A DNA stretch of 64,000 nucleotides from the NCBI GenBank assembly GCA_019454045.1, contig SKCR01017761.1, positions 26,804 to 90,803 of the forward strand, read 5' to 3'. Shown here one piece after another: positions 22,718 through 33,422 of the stretch (the first letter of the stretch is position 1; every line of letters starts with the position of its first letter). Made by a program: the position numbers and the translations under genes. A model generated the notes under the pieces. That model had not been told where the DNA came from, ran no database searches, and saw only the letters and a list, made by a program, of their open reading frames with translations. Source of the DNA: Zanthoxylum bungeanum (lineage: Eukaryota > Streptophyta > Magnoliopsida > Sapindales > Rutaceae).

Positions 22718-23962
22718 TGTTGGTTTCTATTATATGTCCCAAGGAAAGATTAAGCATTTAAATACAACAATGAATATATATATTAAAAGATGAAGTATGG
22801 CAGAATCATACTCACAAAGATCGGAATGCGGATGCGTTGATGAAATGAAAATTTTCTCCTTTGTGCAGTGAAGGTTTCGGCCAAGGTGAGTGGGGAAGCT
22901 CCAAGCTTTCTTTGATCCTTCCAAGCTCAAGAATTAGTTTCCCATAACACCTTTGTATGATCCCTTGAAGTTTCACAGCCCTCTCCACTTTTCTGTTTTT
23001 GTTGCAAAAACTTGAAGAAATTGTGTTTTGTTTGGAACATAAATTAACACAAGGTTGGCTTCTAGCAAAGCGCCATGCCTACCCAATTCTCCAGAAATAT
23101 TCTTATAGGAATATCAGATCTATATCAAGCGTAGTATACCGTAGTATTGCGTACATCGATCCAGTATCAGATGATCACATGTTAGGCCTGGGGCTGGAAA
23201 TGTGTCTGCCCCATACGAAACATATATCGGACATCAAGCAACTAGTCTCTTTAAATCGGACAATCCTGACCTGGTCATATTGTCCCGACGGTTGCAACCT
23301 TTTATAGAGTACTAGTTCTGTGTCCTGCGTGATCATCACCTCCATATGTCTGAAGTGATACTTCCATCTCGACATCACATCCAGTACACTACGATTCTCG
23401 ATAAACCCAGAAGAGGTGTACACAGAACCGGTTAAGGTCCCCAACCACCAAAACCAAAGTTTACCGATTGTCGCAAGTACTAGCGATGTAAGTCTCAAGT
23501 TAAGACCATATACACCTACCCTGATGCGGCCTCCCATAGACACGCAGACATACTACCAATGGGATTCCGCGGGGTCTATCCAGAGCGAAGCTGTTTTCCG
23601 TACCATCGGTAAAACACAACCTCCTATCGCAGTTGCATAAGTATCCAATACTTAAATATATGAGAACTATGCCGTTGTGCCCTCACAACGTGCACAAGCG
23701 CAATACTAGTCTATTCCGCATTATCGATGTCCGATCTCGATAATACTCCGACTAGGGATATTTAATGATTAAACCTTTATGGATTGATACTGTCTCATAT
23801 CATCTCAATCCGGTATTAATCATATGGACTTTCGCCATTTATATATCAAAGTAAATAATATTACAAAACGGCAAAAGGCAATTTCATTATCACATAGTTA
23901 ATTTTGTACAATAATACAATATCATTTACAAACAGTGACGCTATGGGACATAATGTCTAACA
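22718..23962 (-). mobile_element. A1 5' LTR (right LTR), rearranged
   Basis: A 1,245-bp LTR with intact TGTTGG...CTAACA ends. It is 715 bp shorter than its partner. Bases 22967-23050 are the reverse complement of 14871-14952 in the left LTR. The segment matching 14953-15653 is absent, and so are about 14 bp before the inverted block. The lost part contains the probable TATA box. As this is the promoter-side LTR, the element probably cannot transcribe itself. Confidence 0.92.
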
Positions 23963-23967
23963 AGATC
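23963..23967. repeat. Target-site duplication of A1, right copy
   Basis: AGATC directly after the right LTR, identical to 14604-14608. This shows that the element's outer ends are original. Confidence 0.9.
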
Positions 23968-24953
23968 AATACGTATATAAAAACAAGATGTGCAACCATA
24001 TATAAGAAATATTATGGAAAAAAGTATTATTCATATTCAGGAATCAGACATAAATACGATTCGGATTGGCACTCTGAGCACTAACCCTAACAAAATATGT
24101 AACATCCCATCTAATACCAGGATGTTACCTGCAGGAGATAGGAAAACTCATCTCCATAAGCCTCAGATGTTACTAAACTTTCGGCATGACCTATGCTAAC
24201 AAATCATGAAACATGGATCAAAGTCCAACACCTCGAGGTGTTCTGATATCAAATACAAACCAATATTCTCAATTCATAAGCAGATAGACCTCTGGCCTGA
24301 CATAATCTCAACTTATAAGTAAATAGGCCTTTGGCCTGACATTATATAGAATAACTATAAATAACTACGTGCTTATCATGATTAAAACTACATATGTGAT
24401 ACAAATAAATAAAACGAAGGCTCTGGAGTCGATAACAAAACCCAGAACCATACAATGACTCAAGAGTAACTTGACTGCATCGGGTGATCCGCTGTCTGCA
24501 AAACGCCTTAATAATCTTCCAGCCCCTTGAGTCCAATGTGAACCTGCAACACTAGCAAAATATTTGGGTGTGAGCTATAAAGCTCAGTAAGTAACTCATA
24601 TCTTATGAAAATATAACAAGTGACAATAAGAACTTAAATAAAAATCAAATATATGTGACTATACTATAACTTATAAATCTCCTCTTAATCCGATGACAGC
24701 ATACACATATCATACCTTGAACACTCACTGCATTGAATGCAACATCAATTTTTCTCACAATCGAAACTAACTTATTATCTACCAAATCACCTAAACATGC
24801 GGCTAAGGCCATCATAAACCCATGGTGGTTTAGTCATCTTAAACTACGACTGGTTACTTTATAAAGGTTACATGAGCTAAAATGCAAACATTAGCTAACT
24901 GTGAGTTGTAGTACATTTACTGAACCACTGAGCATTAAACCTCAGACCTCTAT
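23968..24953. other. Unassigned sequence between A1 and N1
   Basis: No coding sequence was recognised. A perfect 9-bp inverted repeat (GTAACATCC / GGATGTTAC) lies at 24099-24107 and 24120-24128. A duplicated AGACCTCTGGCCTGAC-like word lies near 24288 and 24328. The sequence from TGTAACATCC at 24098 resembles the start of some Gypsy LTRs, but I could not confirm a partner or an end. Confidence 0.45.
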
Positions 24954-25446
24954 TGATGAGCGGAAAATATATCAATATTTACCGCCCCTTTAACCTAATA
25001 TTTTGTTTAGTTTCTCGGGTTTGATAAATGTTTTGATGTGTTTTAGTTTATTTTGCAGATAAAATAAAATTGGGACTTAATGGAATCATTTAGGACGAAA
25101 TTTGGAACAAATAAGGGCAAAAACTGGACTTGACATGTTGATTTTGGAGATTGGAAACTTGAAATAACGTTCTAACGAAGTACAATTTCAGAAATTCCAA
25201 CTTTGCGTAATTGTCGTATTTTGGCCATAACGTTTTACTCCGATATCGGATTGAGGTGATTCAAGTTCCAGATTAATAAGACTCAAAGATCTTCAATTTT
25301 GACGTTCATAATAATTTCGAATGCCGAAGATTTCATGACCAAAATTGATGAAACATACGGAAGTATGTTATGTATAATTATTTAAGTCATTTTCAAAATA
25401 AAATAAATAAAAATAAAATAAAAAATAAAAATGGTCAAACTTCCAC

Positions 25447-25505
25447 CAAACATGCTTTCATGTTTGGTGTCATGTTTGATGCCATGTTTCGTGCCATGTT
25501 TGGCG
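25447..25505 (+). repeat. CATGTTTGGTGC-type minisatellite in the N1 5' LTR
   Basis: Four to five imperfect ~13-bp units such as CATGTTTGGTGT, CATGTTTGATGC and CATGTTTCGTGC. The 3' LTR has the matching array at about 31133-31200 with more units. The ORF through it (repeated CLVPCLM-like peptide) is a by-product. Confidence 0.8.
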
Positions 25506-25809
25506 GAGCAATTGCTGGAGAAATTGGTGGAAGCCTTTAGAATTGCCTATAAATACCAAGCCATTTCATTTGTAATTATGATGCTTTCCTTAGGTTTTTG
25601 TAAGGAATTTAAGGATTGCATCTTATTTGTTTATTTTTTGCAATTTAAATTATGTATTTTTATTTTTTGTATTAGTAGTAGTTTCTTTTCTTTTCTTTTC
25701 TTTTATGTTTTGTAGTTAGATTTCCGCTGGGGGAAGGGTGAAGCTTTTATTATTTTAGTTTAGATCAATCTCCCTTAATTATAATATGGATAATTTAAAT
25801 TAAAGGATT

Positions 25810-26005
25810 ACCACCTTAATGGCTGGTTTTATTTATTTGACATAATATGACACCGTCTATATGCTCGGTCTTTAGGTGACAGATAATTACCGCCTATATG
25901 GCTGGTTTATGGACAAATGATAACACCGCTTTTATGGTCGGTTGGACTTAATTGAAAATATGACTTAATCAGGATACCGCCTATATGGTTGGTTGGTAAT
26001 ATCAC
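25810..26005 (+). repeat. Five-copy ACCGCCTATATGG repeat in the N1 5' LTR
   Basis: Degenerate copies of ACCGCCTATATGGnyGGTT are spaced about 35-50 bp apart near 25808, 25851, 25889, 25925 and 25976. The matching set in the 3' LTR lies at about 31510-31695. The position inside the LTR suggests cis-regulatory sequence, but this is inference. Confidence 0.75.
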
Positions 26006-26821
26006 TGATAATTTCTATATTATAATAAGGGAGATTTCTAAATTAGAAATAGTAAAGGTGGATCCCCTAACCCCCATCGTTTTATTTTTATTCTAGGAAA
26101 GTGATAAAACACAATATTCTCATGCTTAATAATTTATTTAATTATATAATGGGTAATTCTTTAGTTGTTTATTGAATCTTAAGCTTACTGCTTCTTGTTG
26201 CTTGATCAATAATAAGATTGACGTGGTAAACTTAAAAGAACTTGACGAATAAATTTTAGGTTTTAGCCTTAGATTCAATTGCCCACGATCTTCCTTGAGG
26301 ATTAATGACCCTCTAATAGATTTCCTTTCAGGATAGACATATACATGTCGGGCGGGGGCAACCACTAGTGGAACTTATACTTAATGAATTCAGGTAACTT
26401 GATTAACATAGACATATGATTAATTGGGTTATTTGGGTGTTTGCATCTCAACATCGACAGAGGCTTTTGCATATCTTCGTGTTCCAGGTTAGCAAACTGA
26501 TTTATTACACATATATAAGATAATCAATTTATCATTATAATAATATTGTGTGAAATCACAACCCTAGATATTTGTGTGTCTTGTTTATTTTCCTTAGTAT
26601 TTTCTTTTGTGTTTTTATTTATTTATTTGTTCAGCAAATCCACATTCAACCAACCAAAAGTAATCATTCATTTCTCCCTATAATTAGATACCTGTAAATA
26701 AATAGTATCAATAATTAATAACAACATTAGCAATTAAGTCCTCGTGGAATCGATATATTTATACTACTTGAACGATAAGTGCACTTGCATTATACGCGTG
26801 GGATTACGCCGGTCAAGTTTT

Positions 26822-26840
26822 TGGCGCCGTTGCCGAGGAC
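26822..26840 (+). other. Primer-binding site of N1 (tRNA-Asp type)
   Basis: TGGCGCCGTTGCCGAGGAC follows the 5' LTR after about six bases. This is the primer site typical of Athila and related plant Gypsy elements, complementary to tRNA-Asp, with one change (GGGGA to GAGGA). Confidence 0.85.
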
Positions 26841-26946
26841 TTATTTTTCTTGAGTTATTAATTTTGAAGCTATCTAATTTACTTGTATCTAATTTTCTTT
26901 TTATCTGTAATTTTTATTTCCTTCTTTTATTTTTCAGGTGGTTGAC

Positions 26947-27366
26947 ATGGATCTTTATTGGGAGATAGAAAGATTACGAGCTTTACTAGAAGAAGATACA
27001 CCCAAAATCAGGGAGCAACTGTCTGATTGTCTGAGGCTTGTTGTCCAGCCTAATTATCATTGGATGTCAGAACTAAACAATACTACATTTGCTCAACAGA
27101 ACGCAATGGGGAGATGTATGATATGCAATGGTAACCACCCGAGCGATCAATGCATATACATTTCAGAGTGGCAGAATTATAGGAATCAATCAAGGTACGA
27201 AGAGCCAACATATTTCACAAAACCACATTTTCCATTTTATCCACCATCCACCTACGATCTTCATCAAAAACCAGAACCATTAGAGAAAGATCAGATGATT
27301 GACATTCTCAAAGATTGGTTGAAGAAACAAGACGAAAAGTTGGATACAATGCATGAAACATTCTAG
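26947..27366 (+). pseudogene. N1 gag fragment with Athila-type zinc motif
   Basis: A 139-residue ORF from ATG 26947 begins MDLYWEIERLRALLEED. It contains a C-X2-C-X3-H-X4-C motif, CMICNGNHPSDQC, as in Athila-like gag. The capsid core usual upstream of this motif is missing, so only the nucleocapsid part remains. A basic/charged C-terminus ends EKLDTMHETF, where a stop interrupts. No protease, RT or integrase was found anywhere in the element, so it is non-autonomous. Confidence 0.75.
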
Positions 27367-28260
27367 AATCAATTCGAAAGTAAGAGACAATCACATCCAT
27401 TCAGAGACTGGCAGATCAAATGAGACAATTAACATAAAACCAGAGCTACATACCTCACAAAATATTTTCATATGAAACTGATTAAGCCTTGGAGTAACCA
27501 GAGTTTCACAATGACACCTTAACAGAGGAAGAGGTTGAGCAGTATCAAGAACCAGAGGTATCGGTTCAGGAGCCCAAACCAGCAAGGTCTCTGTTTGATT
27601 TTTATTAGTCAGATTCTGATGAGGATGAAGAAGTAGAGCTGTTTGTGCCAACAAAAATTGAGGATGAAATTCTGTATCCTCAAAATGAAGATCTTGGAGC
27701 TTCCATTGCACTAATGTTTGAAAAAGATCTACCTTAGCCAATCACATCAACCTCAGAGGATGAATACCTAAAATATGACATCTCTTTACATCCTCAGGTT
27801 GATACTTATGGAGCATGTATTTCACAGATGACAGATGAAGAATTGAATACGGAAATCCTAAAATACATCTGTGTAGAAAAGGTGGAGCAAGAAGCAGAAC
27901 AAATAAAGGAGCAAATATCTGACCATATTACAGATCTCGGGCATTCAGGAGAAATACCACTTTTTAGGGAGTATAAATTAAAGACATCACCCAGAAGCTT
28001 GAAAGAATGGAACTTCCATTCAAAGTCAAGCACCATACGATAACTCATGATTTTCTTTCTTTCTTTTCAGGAACCACTGGAGCGACAAAGATTAAAAAGG
28101 TGGCACCAGCACTGAATGAGATAAAATTATTGCCACCTTACCGTTGGAAGAGACCCTTCAAAAGCAATGCACACACGATTGTCTTAAATCGGACATCCAA
28201 GGCGACGCTGAGACCTCATTGACAGATAGATTTCAGTCACGTCTAGTTAAAGATGAAAAA
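27367..28260 (+). pseudogene. N1 degenerate acidic gag-tail coding remnant
   Basis: Broken coding sequence with a strongly acidic bias, readable as EEEVEQYQEPEVSVQEPK, SDSDEDEEVELFVPTKI and then, from 27828, MTDEELNTEILKYICVEKVE. Internal stops occur near 27600 and 27736. It ends in GCTAGCATGGAGGCAACCCA near 28268, a word I associate with the 3' side of plant gag regions of this group. No known catalytic domain was recognised. Confidence 0.55.
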
Positions 28261-28766
28261 TTTAGTGCTAGCATGGAGGCAACCCATGCAGTTTGTTGTA
28301 ATTAATGTTTTCTTATTTTGTGCATACATGTTGTAGAGTTTTTAATTTTGTGTCATATTTTTGTAGGAAAAGACACAAACGGAGCATTTTATGCAAAACA
28401 AGATAAGAGAAATGGTATTTGGCAATCACAAAGATGAGAGCTAATTCATTAGATATGGCTGAGTAATGAATGAATTCTTGAGATGCATCCTAATGGATTT
28501 TTATACCAAACGAGTGGCGTATTGCGTACACAATTTCGTTGCCTTAATAATTGCTTTGATTTGCTTTTCTGTTATAATTATCTTTATTTTTACCGACAGG
28601 ATCTCGACTTTTTTACCTTTCACATTTTATTTTATTATTTAGCTAAGAATCGTCCTTTGGAAGATACTAGTGCTATTATTACTTACCCTTTTCAGGTTCT
28701 ATAAATTCAACTAATCATTGCACTTTTGAAGGCATCCAGATTTGAGAAAGAAATACATAAAAAAAA
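28261..28766 (+). other. N1 stretch between gag remnant and the captured LOG copy
   Basis: About 500 bp of AT-rich sequence with no recognised coding content. It may include the 5' untranslated part of the captured mRNA just before 28767, but the capture boundary cannot be placed without the donor gene. Confidence 0.4.
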
Positions 28767-29414
28767 TTGGAAGCTATTTCAAGAAGACGAGTTGTAAATA
28801 TCTGTGTGTTTTGTGGTACTAGTGCTGGTTCTAAACCAGAGTTCGTTGCAGCAGCACAAGAATTGGGTAGAGTCATTGCTGAAAGGAATATGCACTTATG
28901 GCGGTGGCAATCTTGGGCTAATGGGGATCATTTTAAGGGCTGTACTGGAAGGAGGTAGTCAAGTTATGGGAATCATCCCAAAACCTTTGCCAGATGAGAA
29001 TCTTATAGGACCATCAAACGGAGAGGAACTTATCGTACCAGTTATGTCTGAACGACTGGTGGAAATGATTAACCGTGCTGATGCTTTTATTACTTTGCCA
29101 TGTGGCTTGGGTACGATGGAGGAAATTTTTACAGTGCTATCTTGGCAAACTTGAATATACACCAGAAACCGATTAGACTGTTTAACGCTGATGGATTTTA
29201 CGACTTTCTTTGTGTGTTTCTTGATGATGCATGGAGAAATGGGTTCGTGTCAAAACCTGTAAAAGATCTCCTCTTTACTGCCAGAACTGCCAATGATCTA
29301 ATTGACCAAATTTTAGCCTTTAAACCACAAATTGACCATATCATTTCCAAGATAAACTGGTCTAATAACGATTGTGGTAAGAAGCGTCGGATAAATCTGG
29401 ATCTTAACCTTTAA
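28767..29414 (+). pseudogene. LOG-like: Captured, intronless LOG (cytokinin riboside 5'-monophosphate phosphoribohydrolase) copy
   Basis: LOG enzymes release active cytokinin bases from their riboside monophosphates in the cytosol. Three frame segments join into one ~216-residue LOG: NICVFCGTSAGSKPEFVAAA (28797 on), YGGGNLGLMGIILRAVLEGG with MGIIPKPLPDENLIGP, MSERLVEMINRADAFITL, GTMEEIFTVLSW, and finally NLNIHQKPIRLFN to the C-terminus at stop 29412-29414. The Rossmann-like nucleotide site, the Arg of MSER and the Glu of GTMEE are visible. Lesions: the start is TTG, about 5 nt are lost after MHL near 28897, 1 nt is lost near 29145, and PGG of the PGGxGTxxE signature is PCG. Plant LOG genes normally have several introns, and none is present. 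It lies between gag remnants and the 3' end of N1, so a cDNA-type capture by the retroelement is the best reading. Confidence 0.9.
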
Positions 29415-30612
29415 TTTTAGATGTAGAATTTCAGCTAACCAGGTAGGGTTTTCTAAACTCTTCTTCTACTTTTTAAGACATTGGGGATAATGTCTCGTTT
29501 AGGTTTGGGGGAGGGGAATAGTTGACTAGTACCTTGTTTTTATTGGGTTATTTTATTTGATTTTTAGTCAAAAATTTTCAAAAAATTAAAAAATAATTTA
29601 TAAAAATTAAAAAAATATTTTGTTTTTGTGTTTTTAATTTGATTAATTAGGTGAAATTGGTGTGAGATAACTGTGTAAGGAATTTCCACTCCTGAGACGT
29701 ATTTCAACTTATTTCGTAACAAGTTAATTTTTGTTTATTTCCGTTTGAATTATTTAATTTGTGAATTCTCCATAATACTGACTAAATTGGATCTTCATAT
29801 GCTCAGTTGACAGGTATTATCAACATGCATGGTAACATACAGCCATGAGATGTAATTGAAAAGTTTGTAATATTCAGTGTTCTAGTTTAATTGGAGGAAA
29901 CATCTAAAAAGCAATTGGAGAAAAAAAGAAAAATAAAAGAAAAAAAAGTGTAATAAAAAAAAACGTCTGAGATTCGAGTCATTTAGTCCGTAGGGGTGTC
30001 TTAACACCTAGTGCCTAAAAATCAACTGGCTTGGAAGTCACTGGCCCAAAGCTCGTTACATGGATAAGATGTTGCATTCTCTATTTTATGCAAAAGAAAA
30101 AATAATAATAAAAAAAAAGTAAAAAAATTCATTGCTAAAAAAGTGTAAATTCTGATATAACTTTAGGATAAAAATATTACTCTCTTTTAAACTACACTTA
30201 TGAATATTATGGGCACAATGATTTGATTAATACCTTGTTGGTTGTGTTTATGAAGAATGGTAAAAATAATCAGAGAATTTACTTATTTGGTAATTTAGAA
30301 AGAAAAAAAAACATATACTAACTTGGATATGAAGTTTCACTTGTTTAGTCACTAACTTGTTTATTCTCATTTCTCATTTCTCTTATCTTTTTGCTTGTGT
30401 GCATTAGATTGACGTTTGTGGGTATCCTCACTGTAAGCCCTCACGAGACTACAACTCGTCCACTATGGACACCTAGGGGTTTAAAGGCTTGTTGCATACG
30501 CTAAATGCAACCGTGATCCCTATGAAAGTGGCTTACTTTTATATTAATTTTTTTTTTTGCATTTTTTATTGTTGTTTTGCTCAAGGACTAGCAAAATTTT
30601 AGGTTTGGGGTG
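29415..30612 (+). other. N1 3' internal region and polypurine tract
   Basis: Non-coding. A GACATTGGGGATAATGTCTC then TTAGGTTTGGGGGAGGGG block lies at 29469-29515, a conserved feature of Athila-like elements. A-rich and low-complexity stretches follow. The region ends with TTAGGTTTGGGGTG at about 30599-30612, the polypurine tract abutting the 3' LTR. Confidence 0.7.
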
Positions 30613-32516
30613 TGATGAGCGGAAAATATATCAATATTTACCGCCCCTTTTACCTAATATTTTATTTAGTTTCTCGGGTCTGATGATCGTTTTGATGTGT
30701 TTTAGTTTATTTTGCACATAAAATAAAATTGGGACTTAATGGAATCATTTAGGACGAAGTGTGGAACAAATAAGGGTAAAACATGGACTTGACATGTTGA
30801 TTTTGGAGATTGGAAACTTGAAATGGCGTTCTAAAGAAGTACAATTTCAGAAATTCCAACTTTCTGCAATTGTCGTATTTTGTCAATAACCTTTTACTCT
30901 GATATCGGATTGAGGTGATTCAAGTTCCAAATTAAAGTCGACACAAAGATCTACAACTTTGATGTTCATAATAATTTCGAATTATGATGATTTCATGACC
31001 AAAATTGATGAAACATTCAGAAGTGTGTTATGTGTAATTATTTAAGTCATTTTTCAAAATAAAAAAATAAAATAAAATAAAATAAAAAATTAAAATTAAA
31101 ATTATCAAACTTCCACTAAACATGCAGGATTTGGTGCCATGTTTGGTGCTATGTTTGGTGTCATGTTTGATGCCATGGTTGGTGCTATGTTTGGTGGAGC
31201 AATTGGTGGAGAAATTGGTGGAAGCCTTTAGATTTGCCTATAAATACCAAATCATTTCACTTGTAATTCTGATGCTTTCCTTAGATTTTTGTAAGAAATT
31301 TAAGGATTGCATCTTGTTTGTTTATTTTTTTTAATTTACATTATGTATTTTTATTTTCAGTAATACTAGTAGTTTCTTTTCTTTTCTTTTCTTTTCTTTT
31401 ATGTTTTGTAGTTAGATTTCCGCTGGGGGAATGGTGAAGCTTTTATTATTTTAGTTTAGATCAATCTCTCTTAATTATAATATGGAAATTATAATTTAAA
31501 TTAAAAGATTACCGCCTCAATGGTTGATTTTATTTATTTGACATAATGTGACATCGCCTATATGGTCGGTCTTTAGGTGACAGATAATTACCGCCTATAT
31601 GGCTGGTTTATGAACAAATGATAACATCGTCTTTATGGTCTGTTGGACTTAATTGAGAATCTGACTTAATCAGAATACCGCCTATATGGTCAGTTAGTAA
31701 TATCACTGATAATTTCTATATTATAATAAGGGAGATTTCTAAATTAGAAATAGTAAAGGTGGATCTCCTAACCCCAACATTTTATTTTTATGCTAGGGAA
31801 ATGATAAAACACAATATTCATATGCTTAATAATTGATTTAATTATATATTGGGTAATTCTTTAGTTGTTTATTGAATCTTTAGCTTAATGTTTCTTGTTG
31901 TTTGATCACCAATAAGATTGATGTGGTAAACTTAAAATGAACTTGATGAAGGGATTTTAGGTTTTAGCCTTAGATTCAATAGCCCACGATCTTCCTTAAG
32001 GATAGATAACCCTTTAATAGATTTCCTTACATGATAGACATATACCTGTCGGGCGGGGGTAGCCACTAGTGGAACTTAGACTTAATGAATTCAGGTAACT
32101 TGATTAACATAGACATATGATTAATTGGGTTATTTGGGTGTTTGCATCTGACCATCGACATAGGCTTTTGCATATCTTCATGTTCCAAGTTATCAAACTG
32201 ATTTATTACACATATATAAGATAATCAATTCATCATTAGAATAATATTGTGTGAAATCACAACCCTAGATATTTGTGTGTTTTGTTTATTTTCCTTAGTA
32301 TTTTCTTTTGTGTTTTTATTTATTTATTTGTTCAGCAAATCCACATTCAACCAACCAAAATTAATCATTCCATTCTCCCTATAATTAGATACCCGTAAAT
32401 AAATAGTATCAATAATTAATAACAATAGTAGGAATTAAGTCCTGGTGGGATCGATATTTCTATACTACCTGAATGATACGTGTGCTTGCGTTATACGCGT
32501 GTGATTATGTCGGTCA
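30613..32516 (+). mobile_element. N1 3' LTR
   Basis: A 1.90-kb LTR starting TGATGAGCGGAAAATATATC and ending CGGTCA, the partner of 24954-26815. The two differ by scattered substitutions and by copy number in the minisatellite (about 31133-31200) and the TTTTC microsatellite (about 31375-31400). Confidence 0.9.
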
Positions 32517-33422
32517 AGTATACAACATAAGATAGCTAATCTTATGATGAACAGGTCAAATATAAACTTCAAATAAAAAAATTAGCATATCAGCGATATA
32601 TCAGAATTACTAAATTGTTACATGTTCAAATTTTATTAACTTGATATTATCCTTATATTCAACCCATGTCAAACATTTATATTTACTTATCTACAAATGT
32701 GTTATTCCAATAGCTAATATCCAAAGCATACAGAGAAAAACATGAATACCATAGAGTATATCGTTTGATATCAAAAACACTTCAATCACATGAAATATGA
32801 AGTCATACACATATACTTTTATCACAATTATCCATTTTTGAAATTCATCAAATCGACAATCAAAACAAAATGTCTAAGAAAACTGTCTTTTCATAAATCT
32901 CTTTTCTTATCTGAAAATACATCTCTTTCTGTAAAAAATTTCAAAAAAAAAAAAACTCTTTTCTATTTGTAAAACTCTGAGTTGTTCTGTAAATAATCAT
33001 AATCAATGCAATAACTTTCCGAGTTAACAATACCTAAATCCAAGTTTTCCTTTAAAAACATTTGTAAAACAGTTGTGAAAACATCATCTGAAATAGCATC
33101 TATCAACCTGTACATAATCACATGGTCTTGGGGCGTTACGTCTCGCCGTCCCCCAAGCCACTAAATCAGTAAACAGTGGTGCTATCAGTGCCACCAACCT
33201 ATCACTGAAACTAAACCAGCAAACTTTTGTGATATCAGTGCCACCAACGTGTCTCTGAATTCCGGGTCTAGGGGCCTCGTTATCCCACTAGCCCAATACC
33301 CAAGATCTAGGGGCATCTGTCTATAGGAACCACTTTCCTAGCACATCAGAAACACATTAGACACATGGATCGGACATGGAAAATTTTTCTGCCCTTCTCA
33401 CCAAGAGGCTGAGTGATACTAG
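32517..33422. other. Unassigned sequence between N1 and the family B tandem
   Basis: No gene was found. There is a 7-bp stem (CTTGGGG / CCCCAAG) at 33127-33133 and 33151-33157. A ~50-bp repeat with TATCAGTGCCACCAAC occurs near 33183 and 33231. The texture resembles a Gypsy LTR remnant, perhaps the continuation of 23968-24953, but I could not prove this. Confidence 0.45.

Larger units (their letters stand above)
24954..26815 (+). mobile_element. N1 5' LTR, Athila-like non-autonomous Gypsy
   Basis: A 1.86-kb LTR starting TGATGAGCGGAAAATATATC and ending CGGTCA (end uncertain by about 3 bp). It matches 30613-32516 nearly end to end. It contains a 13-bp minisatellite near 25447, a TTTTC microsatellite near 25683, and five copies of a hexamer-rich ACCGCCTATATGG-type repeat at 25810-26000. 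No perfect target duplication was found (left flank TCTAT, right flank AGTAT). Confidence 0.9.

Noticed and set aside
24948..24953. Target-site duplication for N1
   Set aside because: The flanks TCTAT and AGTAT share only three of five bases, so I do not call a duplication.
27391..27741. 116-residue antisense ORF
   Set aside because: Shadow of the acidic gag-tail remnant on the plus strand.
28767..29414. An intact host LOG gene at its native site
   Set aside because: Two frame breaks, no introns, no ATG, and location inside a retrotransposon between matched LTRs.
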